From Sphingobacteriales bacterium UTBCD1 (lineage in GTDB: Bacteria; Bacteroidota; Bacteroidia; Chitinophagales; Chitinophagaceae), in NCBI GenBank assembly GCA_002066995.1, contig MWTC01000021.1, forward strand, positions 37,361 through 101,360: a stretch of DNA of 64,000 nt, read 5' to 3'. Below are positions 55,161-63,950 of the stretch, in pieces. The notes under the pieces are model-generated. The model had not been told where the DNA came from and ran no database searches. It worked only from the letters and a program-made list of their open reading frames with translations. Each line of letters opens with the position of its first letter. Within the stretch, counting starts at the first letter, position 1. Made by a program: the position numbers and the translations under genes.

Positions 55161-56021
55161 TTAAGAAATCAGAATCTTACTTCCCTGCTCAACCCCATTG
55201 ATCAGCGTGCCGATCTCATCAATGCTGATACGGATCTCATCACCTGATTGTAAAGTAAAATCATTGGGAGGAACAATTCCGGTTCCCGTCATGATCAGGC
55301 TCCCGTGAGGAAAAGAACATTCACGATAAACAAAAGAAACCAGCTCTTCGTGTGTTCTTTTCATCTGGTCCATTCCGATCTTTCCTTCAAACACTTTTTT
55401 ATCATCACGAAAAATATCAAGACAAATAGAGCCATGAATACCCTGATTGTTCTCGTTGACATAAATACAGGGGCCCAGTGCAGCGCAGCCGTCATAGGTT
55501 TTTGCCTGCGGCAGGTACAACGGGTTTTCTCCTTCAATACTGCGGCTGCTCATGTCATTGCCGATAGTATAACCAATGATCTTCCCTGAGGAAGTGACCA
55601 CCAGGGTCAGTTCCGGCTCCGGCACATTCCAGGTTGAGTCTTTCCGGATCCTTACCTTGCCGCCATGGCCCACCACCCGGTGCGGCGTGCATTTAAAAAA
55701 AACTTCAGGACGTTCGGCTTCATATACCCTTGCATAAAAATCACCGCCGCCGGCCTCTTTGGATTCTTCCTGCCTCCCGATTTTACTCCGTAAATATGTG
55801 ACGCCGCATGCCCATAGTTCCTGGCTGCCGACCGGCGCTGCCAACCCCGTACTGAGTACCTGTTCACCATTATCTACCGGGACAGAACTTTGAATGCTCC
55901 TTTGTAATTTACCGGGCAGGTCATCATCATTGATAAAAGTATCCCAATCATGATTTTTTACCGGGTAATACTTACCGTCCGATTCAACGATGATGCCGGA
56001 CAATGTTTTATAAATTTTCAT
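55161..56021 (-). CDS. FAH-family hydrolase, probable 2,4-diketo-3-deoxy-L-fuconate hydrolase
   Basis: I prefer ATG 56021 (MKIYKTLSG) over 56039. The protein has the fumarylacetoacetase signature: WNVPEPELTLVVTSSGKIIG with metal Glu residues, IGNDMSSRSIEGENPLYLPQ, KTYDGCAALGPCI, and a C-terminal SLIMTGTGIVPPNDFTLQSG. In the oxidative fucose route the FAH enzyme splits the diketo acid into pyruvate and L-lactate, and lactate then goes to LutABC. It is encoded convergently to that operon, 241 bp away, on the other strand. The DNA is richer in GC than in the genes to its left. Confidence 0.85.
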   Translation of the reverse strand: MKIYKTLSGIIVESDGKYYPVKNHDWDTFINDDDLPGKLQRSIQSSVPVDNGEQVLSTGLAAPVGSQELWACGVTYLRSKIGRQEESKEAGGGDFYARVYEAERPEVFFKCTPHRVVGHGGKVRIRKDSTWNVPEPELTLVVTSSGKIIGYTIGNDMSSRSIEGENPLYLPQAKTYDGCAALGPCIYVNENNQGIHGSICLDIFRDDKKVFEGKIGMDQMKRTHEELVSFVYRECSFPHGSLIMTGTGIVPPNDFTLQSGDEIRISIDEIGTLINGVEQGSKILIS

Positions 56022-56266
56022 TCTGCCTGATTTTTTCAATTAAATCCAAACTTAAAATTGAGCTTGTTTTCTACCGGATGAAGTTAGAAGATTATTTTCA
56101 GAATATTTCCCGGGCTTTTCTCAGATACATTTCATGAATCAATAAAACTACCGCTCTTCCTGAACATAGTACACCCGAAAAATTTCAAATAGACCCGTCA
56201 GACAGGAGGCTATGAACCGGATTTAAAAACTATTTATGCCTTTCCTTGTATGCAAACAGATGTTTT

Positions 56267-57616
56267 TTAATTTCCAAACAGAAGCAGGAAAGCCGTGCCC
56301 TCTCCTTCCACACTTTGCACATGGATATTTCCTTTGTGCAGCAGCATGATCTGCTTGCATAAACTCAAGCCGATACCGCTGCCGTTTTTCCGGGTGCTGA
56401 AAAAGGGTATGAATATTTTATCCATCAGGTCAGCAGGTATTCCATAACCGTTGTCGGCTACTTTGATGATCGTTTTATGATTGCCGGAAGTATAAGCAGA
56501 TAAAGTAATTCTTGGTTCCGGTTTTTCTTTTACAGCTTCGATTGCATTCAGCACCAGGTTGATTAATACCTGCTCCAGCAGATCGGTATCCACTTCCAGC
56601 GAAATATCCGTGTCTTTTAAAATTGTCTCCAGCTCAATATGCTTCTGCTCCAGGGTAGGCTGCATCAGTTGCGTCAGGTTTTCAAAAATATCCCTGACAT
56701 ACACTCTCTTCAGGTTCAGCCTGGTGATCTTATTCAGGTTACGGTATGTCTCGGCAAATTTCAATAAGCCATCACTTCTTCTTTTAATAGTTTCAATTCC
56801 CAGTTCAAGGTCATCTACAGAACCGGATTCATTACTCAGCATCGCAGCAGATTGCTGCAGGCGATGTTTCAATGTTTCTGCCAACGACGAAATCGGAGCT
56901 ACCGAATTCATGATCTCATGGGTCAGCACACTCAGCAATTTTTGCCATGCTTTTGATTCGGTTTCATCCAGCGCTTCACTTACATTCTGAAAGGCGATCA
57001 GCTTGAACTTATTACCTTCCGTTTGAAAAGCCGTAGCAGACAATAATACCCGGAATGAATTTCTTTCCTGGTGGGCCGTAGCCACCTTACTTTCCCCGGG
57101 CCTTAACGTAATGACTTCATCATACAATTCCGGATCTCTCTTACTCAAAGAGTGAATGGTTTTAAGATAGGGCAGCTGCAGCATCCTTTTCAATGATTCA
57201 TTCATCCAGATCACTTCGCCGGTTGACTCCATATAAGATAGAATACCGGTATCCACCAACTCGAGTATCTTTTGCACATACTGGTATTGCGTTTCTTTTT
57301 CTTTACTCATCACTTTGAACGTAGTATTGATCTCATTAAAACCTTTTCGCAGCGGTTGTACTTCAGCCGGTGCATGCTTCACATCAAAATGACGGGAGAA
57401 ATCCCTGTAATGAATTGAATCTACAAACTGATCCAGTTCTTCTTTTATTTTACGCTGAAAACGAAACATCTCAATAACCAGGTAAACAACCACCGGAAGA
57501 ATAATCAGCAGATAAATGTATTGGCCTTTCACCAACAGCAATGCAGCAGCAAAAAGTGTTGCAAACATGAGCAACACCCTGATCAGTATCCTCCATTCAA
57601 AATTTCTAAATGTCAT
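56267..57616 (-). CDS. Membrane sensor histidine kinase (NtrY-like)
   Basis: A 449-residue kinase. Two hydrophobic helices lie at about 10-50, then a HAMP-like and a PAS-like segment (about 105-200, ILELVDTGILSYMESTGEVI). The phospho-acceptor is His233 in VLTHEIMNSVAPISSLAETL. ATP-binding boxes are VLINLVLNAIEAV (N box), VADNGYGIP (G1) and GSGIGLSLCKQIM (G2). There is no large periplasmic domain, so it senses at or within the membrane or in the cytoplasm. It overlaps its cognate activator gene by 11 bp. Confidence 0.9.
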   Translation of the reverse strand: MTFRNFEWRILIRVLLMFATLFAAALLLVKGQYIYLLIILPVVVYLVIEMFRFQRKIKEELDQFVDSIHYRDFSRHFDVKHAPAEVQPLRKGFNEINTTFKVMSKEKETQYQYVQKILELVDTGILSYMESTGEVIWMNESLKRMLQLPYLKTIHSLSKRDPELYDEVITLRPGESKVATAHQERNSFRVLLSATAFQTEGNKFKLIAFQNVSEALDETESKAWQKLLSVLTHEIMNSVAPISSLAETLKHRLQQSAAMLSNESGSVDDLELGIETIKRRSDGLLKFAETYRNLNKITRLNLKRVYVRDIFENLTQLMQPTLEQKHIELETILKDTDISLEVDTDLLEQVLINLVLNAIEAVKEKPEPRITLSAYTSGNHKTIIKVADNGYGIPADLMDKIFIPFFSTRKNGSGIGLSLCKQIMLLHKGNIHVQSVEGEGTAFLLLFGN

Positions 57617-58964
57617 ATTTGCTTAATCTCCTGTACAAAGCAGTTCGTGTCAGTCCCAGCTCTTTGGCTGCCCTGGTGATATTACCATTGTGTTTTTCGA
57701 TCACTTTGAGTATGGTGCTCTTTTCAATAGCGCTCAGTTTGAATCCGGCAGATTCTGTATCCAATGAGGATTGAGATTCAATAGGAGAAAAGATCAGGTC
57801 ACTGTCTTTTAATATATCATTATCAGACATGATCACCGCCCGTTCCACAGTGTATTGCAACTCCCGCACATTGCCGGGATAATGATAGCTCATCAGTTTC
57901 TCCAATGCTTTCGGCCCAAACTCTTTTAAGGGCTTCATGTATTTGCCACTATAGATCCTGCTGAAATGTTTTGCCAGTAAAATTATATCGTTCCCCCTTT
58001 TTCTCAACGGGGGCATGACAATCTCCACCGTGTTGATCCGGTAGATCAGGTCTTTTCTAAATCGGCTTTCATTGGCCAATTCCTGTAACGGAAGGTTGGT
58101 GGCGCAGATCAGCCGGATATCAATAGGAACGGGTTCATTACTCCCCAATCTAATCACCTGCCGGTTTTGCAATACACTCAGCAGCTTTGCCTGCAGGTGC
58201 AGGGGAATATTCCCGATCTCATCTAAAAACAATGTTCCGCCATTGGCCGATTCAAACCGTCCGACACGGTCTTCTCTTGCATCGGTGAACGCTCCTTTCT
58301 TATGCCCGAACAGTTCACTCTCAAACAAAGTTTCAGTCAATGCACCCACATCCACTTTCACAAACGGTTTATGGGCACGCAATGACTGCTGATGAATGGC
58401 TTTTGCGATCAGGTCTTTACCCGTTCCGTTTTCTCCAAGAATTAAAATGTTCGCATCCGTAGGTGCGATCTTTTCAATTTTCAAAAATATTTCCTGCATC
58501 GCTTCCGATTCACCGATCAGTTCTTTTCCAATGACAGAACCTGCCTGAAGAGAAGGCCGGACAGCCGTCTTATCACTTTTTCTCCTCAATGTTTCCCTGA
58601 TGATGGCAAGCAATTTTTCATTGTGCCAGGGCTTTACTACAAAATCAGCAGCGCCTTCTTTCAGGGATCGTACGGCAAGATCAATATCACCATAGGCAGT
58701 GATCATGACCACCGAAGCATCTGACTTCATTTTTTTGATCTCGTTCAGCCAGAAAATACCTTCATTGCCCGTATTGACCGGGCTGGTAAAATTCATATCC
58801 AGCAATACCAGGTCAAACTTGTCTTTTGATAAATGCCAGCGAAGATTCTCGGGGTTTTTCTCCGTCATCACTTCTTTTGCTTCGGTCTTCAATAAAAGAC
58901 GTACAGCAGTGAGTACATCCGGATCATCATCCACCACCAATATGGAAGCATTTTTCAGCAGCAT
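57606..58964 (-). CDS. Sigma-54-dependent response regulator (NtrC family)
   Basis: A 452-residue activator. The receiver has acidic pocket VVDDDPD (12-14) and phosphorylation site Asp56 in LVLLDMNF. The AAA+ domain has LGENGTGKDLIAKAIHQ (Walker A), the sigma-54-contact loop FGHKKGAFTDARED (GAFTDA where GAFTGA is standard), and GGTLFLDEIGNIPLHLQAKL (Walker B). The C-terminal Fis-type helix-turn-helix is GNITRAAKELGLTRTALYRR. It probably activates the divergent efflux operon and forms a two-component pair with the kinase downstream. Confidence 0.93.
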   Translation of the reverse strand: MLLKNASILVVDDDPDVLTAVRLLLKTEAKEVMTEKNPENLRWHLSKDKFDLVLLDMNFTSPVNTGNEGIFWLNEIKKMKSDASVVMITAYGDIDLAVRSLKEGAADFVVKPWHNEKLLAIIRETLRRKSDKTAVRPSLQAGSVIGKELIGESEAMQEIFLKIEKIAPTDANILILGENGTGKDLIAKAIHQQSLRAHKPFVKVDVGALTETLFESELFGHKKGAFTDAREDRVGRFESANGGTLFLDEIGNIPLHLQAKLLSVLQNRQVIRLGSNEPVPIDIRLICATNLPLQELANESRFRKDLIYRINTVEIVMPPLRKRGNDIILLAKHFSRIYSGKYMKPLKEFGPKALEKLMSYHYPGNVRELQYTVERAVIMSDNDILKDSDLIFSPIESQSSLDTESAGFKLSAIEKSTILKVIEKHNGNITRAAKELGLTRTALYRRLSKYDI

Positions 58965-59002
58965 ATTCTTTTATCATTTGATTTTCTTCCTGTATGGCTG
59001 CA

Positions 59003-59031
59003 ATTATACCATAATTACAAAGTTGTGGCAA
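59003..59031 (-). promoter_or_regulatory. Promoter-like sequence for the response regulator operon
   Basis: On the minus strand, TTGCCA (59026-59031) is followed after 17 bp by TATAAT (59003-59008), about 39 bp before the regulator ATG. The same -10 region (TATAATTG) also resembles the Bacteroidota -7 element TAnnTTTG. The placement and spacing are good. Confidence 0.4.
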
Positions 59032-59071
59032 CTAATTTTTTATAAAAACAACAATTAGAAAAGTGTATCAA

Positions 59072-59094
59072 AACCGAACACTATTCGTTCGGTT
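59072..59094. promoter_or_regulatory. Perfect dyad, candidate activator-binding site
   Basis: AACCGAAC (59072-59079) and GTTCGGTT (59087-59094) are perfect inverted repeats separated by 7 bp. It lies 175 bp upstream of the efflux start, the distance at which sigma-54 activators usually bind. It is therefore a candidate upstream activating sequence for the regulator at 57606-58964. Confidence 0.5.
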
Positions 59095-59194
59095 ACGGTC
59101 ATTGCAATAAAGATATTTTATGCAAATGGCTGTTAATCAGAGAGCAGGACTTTGGCATATTCTTCTAATGAAAGTACCGATATCTTGTGTAAAT

Positions 59195-59236
59195 AAAAAA
59201 AAACGACCCGTAACCTTAGCCATGTTCGGGTCGTTT
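59195..59236 (-). terminator. Intrinsic terminator-like hairpin, leftward
   Basis: AAACGACCCG (59201-59210) pairs with CGGGTCGTTT (59227-59236): a perfect 10-bp stem, 16-nt loop. On the minus strand the stem is followed by nine or more T, a textbook rho-independent terminator. Its sense lies leftward, yet the next leftward gene starts only at 58964 and no gene to the right needs it. It is 33 bp before the efflux start codon. Confidence 0.6.
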
Positions 59237-59268
59237 AATTAAAGGGCAAAAAATTAAACATCAACACT

Positions 59269-60522
59269 GTGGACAGAGTAATTGCAAAAAAGAAATGGAA
59301 CAGAAAAAGAATATTGACCATTGCCGGTATTGCTGCAATAGTTCTGCTGGCTGCCGCCAGTTATTACTTTACTTCCGGTAAAAGCAAGCTGAACGTGGAC
59401 CTGGATCGCATCACCATTAGTGAAGTAAAGAAGGGGCCGTTCCAGGAATTCATTCCCGTGAATGGCGTGGTGATGCCGCTGACCACTATTTATCTCGATG
59501 CCCTGGAAGGCGGCCGTGTGGAAGAAAAATATGTGGAAGACGGCGCTATTATGAAAAAAGGAGATCCGATTTTACGGCTAAGCAATACTGATCTTGAATT
59601 GAACTTACTATCACAGCAATCCAATGTCTATAATACGCTTACGCAAATGCAGATTGCCCGCAATGCCGCTCAGCAAAATACTGTGTCGAAGCTAAACCAG
59701 ATGACCGATGTGGAAAGCGCTTTGAAAGAAGCAGAAAGGATCTACAATCTGGATAAAAGTTTATACCAGCAAAAAGCGATCGGACTGCAGGAATTCAAAA
59801 AAGCAGAAAACGACTATAATTATTACCTGCAAAAGAAAGAACTGACTCAGCAACTGCTGAAACAGGATTCCCTTACCAATAATCAACAACTGGAGCAGGC
59901 AAAACAATCCTACCAGGGATCACAGGATGCATTAACTCTTTTCAGAAAAAAAGTAGGTGACCTGATTGTAAGGGCGCCGATTGACGGACAGCTCACGTCA
60001 CTGGATGCAGAGATCGGCCAATCGAAAAACAAAGGAGAACGATTGGGCCAAATAGATGTGCTGGATGGTTTCAAAGTAAGAGTGGATATTGATGAGCATT
60101 ATATCTCCCGCATTTATACCGGGCTGATGGGTGAGTTCACTTTTGCAGATAAAGATTACAAGCTGAAGATCATAAAAGTTTATACGCAGGTCACCAACGG
60201 CCGTTTCCAGGTGGATATGGCTTTTGTGGGTGATGTGCCGAAAGGGATCCGCCGCGGACAAACCTTACAGATCCGGCTGGCATTAAGCGATGAAACCGAA
60301 GCATTGCTTTTGGCTAAAGGCGGTTTCTATCAGCAAACGGGAGGTAATTGGGTTTTCAAAGTAAGTGATAATGGAAATACCGCTTATAAAGTGGATATAC
60401 AACTGGGCAGGCAAAACCCGGATTATTATGAAGTACTGAGTGGTTTAAAACCCGGCGACAAAGTGGTCACTTCAAGTTATGAGAATTATGGAAACATGCA
60501 GGAACTGGTATTAAAAAAATAA
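59269..60522 (+). CDS. HlyD-family periplasmic adaptor of efflux transporter
   Basis: A 417-residue membrane-fusion protein. It starts at GTG 59269 (DRVIAKKKWNRKRI before a TM helix at about 16-30). The barrel-sandwich domain (PVNGVVMPLTTIYLDALEGG) is followed by a long alpha-hairpin (about 110-225, LSQQSNVYNTLTQMQIARNA) and a lipoyl half (VRAPIDGQLTSLDAEIGQSK). The C-terminus ends in GDKVVTSSYENYGNM. It bridges the inner-membrane ABC complex encoded downstream to an outer-membrane channel not seen here. It is the first gene of the operon divergent from the two-component system. Confidence 0.92.
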   Translation: MDRVIAKKKWNRKRILTIAGIAAIVLLAAASYYFTSGKSKLNVDLDRITISEVKKGPFQEFIPVNGVVMPLTTIYLDALEGGRVEEKYVEDGAIMKKGDPILRLSNTDLELNLLSQQSNVYNTLTQMQIARNAAQQNTVSKLNQMTDVESALKEAERIYNLDKSLYQQKAIGLQEFKKAENDYNYYLQKKELTQQLLKQDSLTNNQQLEQAKQSYQGSQDALTLFRKKVGDLIVRAPIDGQLTSLDAEIGQSKNKGERLGQIDVLDGFKVRVDIDEHYISRIYTGLMGEFTFADKDYKLKIIKVYTQVTNGRFQVDMAFVGDVPKGIRRGQTLQIRLALSDETEALLLAKGGFYQQTGGNWVFKVSDNGNTAYKVDIQLGRQNPDYYEVLSGLKPGDKVVTSSYENYGNMQELVLKK

Positions 60523-60564
60523 AAATATTCAATCCTTGAACCTGTGAGGCCTAAAAATATAGCC

Positions 60565-60768
60565 ATGAAACAAAAAATATTTTACCTGCTCATTGTGATC
60601 TGCTCCCTGAGTGTAATCACTTCAGCAAAACAATACGCCGTCAATTGTGGGAATAAGACCGGTTGCATCATAAAAAAATCCGCCGTTCAATTGCCGGAAA
60701 TAAAAGGAAATAATAAAGGGATGGCCTTTGAGTTTTCGCCATTTCATCATTTGGTATTCAATCTTTAA
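60565..60768 (+). CDS. Small predicted secreted protein
   Basis: 67 codons from ATG 60565 (a longer in-frame start at 60544 would spoil the signal). MKQKIFYLLIVICSLSVITS is a good signal peptide with cleavage after the TSA-like site. The mature part is short, with two Cys (CGNKTGC) and a hydrophobic tail HHLVFNL. It has no recognisable family. It sits between the adaptor and ATPase genes with about 40-bp gaps, so cotranscription is likely; a role in the efflux system is unknown. Confidence 0.4.
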   Translation: MKQKIFYLLIVICSLSVITSAKQYAVNCGNKTGCIIKKSAVQLPEIKGNNKGMAFEFSPFHHLVFNL

Positions 60769-60803
60769 ACTTCATATCAAACATTCACCTTAAATAAAAC
60801 ATA

Positions 60804-61481
60804 ATGATAAAGATCAAAGACCTCGAAAAAATCTACAGAACGGAAGAAGTGGAAACCATCGCTTTAAACAAACTTTCCCTGGAAGTGAAAGACGGCGAAT
60901 TTGTTGCGGTAATGGGCCCCTCCGGTTGCGGAAAATCTACTTTGCTTAATATTCTCGGCCTGTTGGATGATCCTGATGCCGGCAGTTTTATATTCAATGG
61001 TATAGAAGTGGCAAAGTTTAACGAAAGAAAAAGAGCCGATCTCCGGAAGCATAATATTGGATTTGTATTCCAGAGTTTCAACCTGATTGACGAACTCACC
61101 GTTTTTGAAAATGTAGAGTTACCTCTTATTTATACCGGCGTCAAATCATCAGAAAGGAAGAAGCGGGTGGATGAAGTTTTGGATAAAGTGCAGATCATGC
61201 ATCGCCGCAATCACTACCCGCAGCAATTGTCCGGCGGACAGCAACAACGGGTGGCCGTAGCCAGGGCAGTAGTGAACCGGCCCAAACTGATCCTTGCTGA
61301 TGAGCCTACCGGGAATCTTGACTCACACAACGGGAATGAAGTAATGGAAATGCTCACCGATCTGAACGAACAGGGAACCACAATAGTAATGGTGACCCAC
61401 TCCGAGCATGATGCCCGTTACAGCCACCGCATTATACGGATGCTGGACGGACAAACGGTGTTGGAAAATATTATGGTGTAA
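60804..61481 (+). CDS. ABC transporter ATPase (MacB/LolD-type)
   Basis: A 225-residue ATP-binding protein: Walker A GPSGCGKST, Q-loop in NIGFVFQSFNLIDELT, signature LSGGQQQR, Walker B LILADEP, switch His in VTHSEHD. This is the standard partner of FtsX/MacB-type permeases. It energises the permease encoded 54 bp downstream, probably for export of a peptide, lipid or antibiotic-like compound sensed by the two-component system. Confidence 0.95.
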   Translation: MIKIKDLEKIYRTEEVETIALNKLSLEVKDGEFVAVMGPSGCGKSTLLNILGLLDDPDAGSFIFNGIEVAKFNERKRADLRKHNIGFVFQSFNLIDELTVFENVELPLIYTGVKSSERKKRVDEVLDKVQIMHRRNHYPQQLSGGQQQRVAVARAVVNRPKLILADEPTGNLDSHNGNEVMEMLTDLNEQGTTIVMVTHSEHDARYSHRIIRMLDGQTVLENIMV

Positions 61482-61535
61482 TAAAAAGAAACCCCAAAGC
61501 TGAAAGACAGGGGATTTTAATAATAAAGTATAGCC

Positions 61536-63950
61536 ATGTTTAAAAATTATTTCAAAATTGCCTGGCGGAATTTGATTCGCAATAAAGGGTTTTCTGTTAC
61601 CAATATTCTCGGCCTTACAATAGGTATCAGTTGTACCATATTCATAATACTCTGGGTACAGGATGAACTGAATTATAATAAGTTTCATAAAAATTATGAT
61701 GAAATATATAAAGTGATGGCTACCCGTGATTTCAATAATGAAATCTTCACGGATGAAAACATGGTATTCCCGTTAGCGCCGGCTATACAAAATATACCGG
61801 GAGTGAAATATGCTGCAGTTACAACCGGCGAAGAAGATCATATCATCACTTATGGTGAAAATAAATTAAAGAAAAAAGGTTATACCGTCAGCAGTGATTT
61901 TTTCAAAATTTTTACCTGGAAATTTGTGGAAGGAAATCCGGCAAATGCATTGCCCGATGCCCATTCTGTCGTCCTCACCCAATCTGCTGCAAAAGCCTTG
62001 TTTGGCAAGGAAGATCCGTTGAATAAAATTGTAAAAATAGACAATAACTCCAATGCAAATGTTACTGCAGTCATTGAAGATGTACCGGGAAATTCCACAT
62101 TTCAGTTTGACTATATCAACAGGTTTAATTATGATGGTGATGCTGAAAAACAAGCCATGAATGAATGGGTAAATTCTTCCTGGCAGGTTTATATCCAGGC
62201 TATACCGGGCGCCAATATGGTTTCAATAGAAAAACAAATCAATGACATAAAATACCTGCACAACCCTGACGATAAAAAAATAAGCGTCTATTTCGCCTAC
62301 CCGATGAGTCAATGGAGATTATACAGCGATTTTAAAAACGGGAAACTTGCGGGAGGCATGATCGAATATGTCCGGCTGTTTACTATTGTTGCTTTTATCA
62401 TATTGCTGATAGCCTGCGTAAACTTCATGAATTTTTCAACGGCACGTTCGGAAAAAAGGGCAAAAGAAGTGGGCGTTCGAAAAACGTTAGGTTCGGGCAA
62501 AAAACAGCTCATCCTCCAGTTTTATTGCGAAGCAATGATACTATCTCTTATTGCATTTGCCCTTGCAACAATTGTTGTCATATTATTAATGCCTGTTTTT
62601 AACGAACTGGTGGGCAAACATCTTTCACTTCAGTTTTCAGAACCGGCATTCTGGGCAGGCGGCCTGGGCATAATTCTTTTTACAGGCATCGTTGCCGGAA
62701 GTTATCCTGCATTATACCTCTCTTCATTCAACCCGGTAAAAGTTTTAAAAGGAACTTTTCTCCCCGGCAAATCAGCCGGCTTGCCGAGAAAAATACTTGT
62801 AGTGGCGCAATTTGCCACTTCCATATTGCTGATCTCATCTACCATTGTTGTTTACCGCCAGGTACAACACATCAAAAGCCGCCGCATGGGATATGATCCC
62901 AATAACCTGGTCAATATAGCTGCTTCAGGAGACATACCAAAGAATTACGAAGTAATCAAACAGGAACTCCTGCAAACCGGAAAAATTTCATCTGTTACAA
63001 GAACCTTGTCACCCATCACCGATATATGGTGGAAAACCCCCTCACCCGACTGGACCGGAAAACCTGCAAACACCACAATGATTTTTAATGGCATTGGCGC
63101 AGACAAGGATTTTACAAAAACTATAGGTATTAAGATGCTGCAGGGACAGGACTTTTCCGGTATGCCTGCAGACTCAGCCAATATGCTTTTAAATAAAGCT
63201 GCAGTAGATGCCATGGGATTAAAAGATCCCATTGGAATGCAAATGCGTTATGGAAAAAGAAACTTTACAGTGATCGGGGTGATGGATAATGTGATCATGG
63301 AATCACCTTTCAAGCCGGTGCAACCGTTAATGGTCATTTACCGGCCCATCAATGCTGCTAATGTCAGTATCCGGCTGAACAAAAATGTACAGCCCCGGGA
63401 TGCGCTGGCTGCCATTCAAAAGATATTTACAAAATATAACCCGTCGGAGCCTTTCGATTATCAATTCGTAGATGCTGAATACAGCAAAAAATTTATTACG
63501 GAAGAGTTCATCAGCAAGCTCACTAATATTTTTGCTTTGCTCGCCATATTTATTAGCTGCCTGGGGCTTGCAGGGCTTGCTTCATTCACCATTGAAAAAC
63601 GTATTCGTGAAATCGGGGTTCGGAAAGTACTTGGTGCATCTGTACGACAATTAGTATTGCTTATAGCTAAAGATTTTTTGAAACTGGTATTGATTGCATT
63701 TGCCCTTGCCGTTCCGCTTGCATGGTGGTTCATGCATAACTGGTTGCAGAAATATGATTACCGGGTTAGCATTGGATTGGGGATGTTTATCGTTGCAGGT
63801 ATTGGTATCATGCTGCTGACATTTTTGATAGTGGGTTTAAATACCATAAAAGCAGCTATTGCCAATCGGGGTGAAATCCCTGCGAACGGAGTGAGTAAGG
63901 ATTTAATCCCGGCCGTTAGCGTCGGGGTGAAATCCCTGCGAACGGAGTGA
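61536..63950 (+). CDS. FtsX/MacB-type ABC transporter permease with repeat-altered C-terminus
   Basis: An 804-residue permease with a MacB-PCD periplasmic domain and FtsX domains. It opens FKIAWRNLIRNKGFSVTNIL, the usual start of the Bacteroidota duplicated FtsX permeases. The first TM bundle is at about 20-40 and 285-310; later come FEYLLLAI-like segments and a final SIGLGMFIVAGIGIMLLTFL. Relatives normally end in ANPVKSLRTE. Here the ending is AAIANRGEIPANGVSKDLIP followed by AVSVGVKSLRTE: about 22 additional residues are encoded by the 56-bp repeat, and the stop lies in its second copy. Otherwise the protein looks intact. Confidence 0.93.
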   Translation: MFKNYFKIAWRNLIRNKGFSVTNILGLTIGISCTIFIILWVQDELNYNKFHKNYDEIYKVMATRDFNNEIFTDENMVFPLAPAIQNIPGVKYAAVTTGEEDHIITYGENKLKKKGYTVSSDFFKIFTWKFVEGNPANALPDAHSVVLTQSAAKALFGKEDPLNKIVKIDNNSNANVTAVIEDVPGNSTFQFDYINRFNYDGDAEKQAMNEWVNSSWQVYIQAIPGANMVSIEKQINDIKYLHNPDDKKISVYFAYPMSQWRLYSDFKNGKLAGGMIEYVRLFTIVAFIILLIACVNFMNFSTARSEKRAKEVGVRKTLGSGKKQLILQFYCEAMILSLIAFALATIVVILLMPVFNELVGKHLSLQFSEPAFWAGGLGIILFTGIVAGSYPALYLSSFNPVKVLKGTFLPGKSAGLPRKILVVAQFATSILLISSTIVVYRQVQHIKSRRMGYDPNNLVNIAASGDIPKNYEVIKQELLQTGKISSVTRTLSPITDIWWKTPSPDWTGKPANTTMIFNGIGADKDFTKTIGIKMLQGQDFSGMPADSANMLLNKAAVDAMGLKDPIGMQMRYGKRNFTVIGVMDNVIMESPFKPVQPLMVIYRPINAANVSIRLNKNVQPRDALAAIQKIFTKYNPSEPFDYQFVDAEYSKKFITEEFISKLTNIFALLAIFISCLGLAGLASFTIEKRIREIGVRKVLGASVRQLVLLIAKDFLKLVLIAFALAVPLAWWFMHNWLQKYDYRVSIGLGMFIVAGIGIMLLTFLIVGLNTIKAAIANRGEIPANGVSKDLIPAVSVGVKSLRTE

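Larger units (their letters stand above)
58965..59268. other. Divergent regulatory region: two-component system / efflux operon
   Basis: A 304-bp stretch with a housekeeping-type promoter for the regulator (59003-59031), a perfect dyad (59072-59094) and a leftward terminator-like hairpin (59195-59236). I searched for a -24/-12 sigma-54 promoter (GG then GC with 10 bases between) ahead of 59269 and found only off-spaced candidates. Confidence 0.6.

Noticed and set aside
59101..59170. Possible -24/-12 sigma-54 promoters for the efflux operon
   Set aside because: The GG and GC elements are spaced wrongly or mismatched in each candidate (around 59091, 59128 and 59154).
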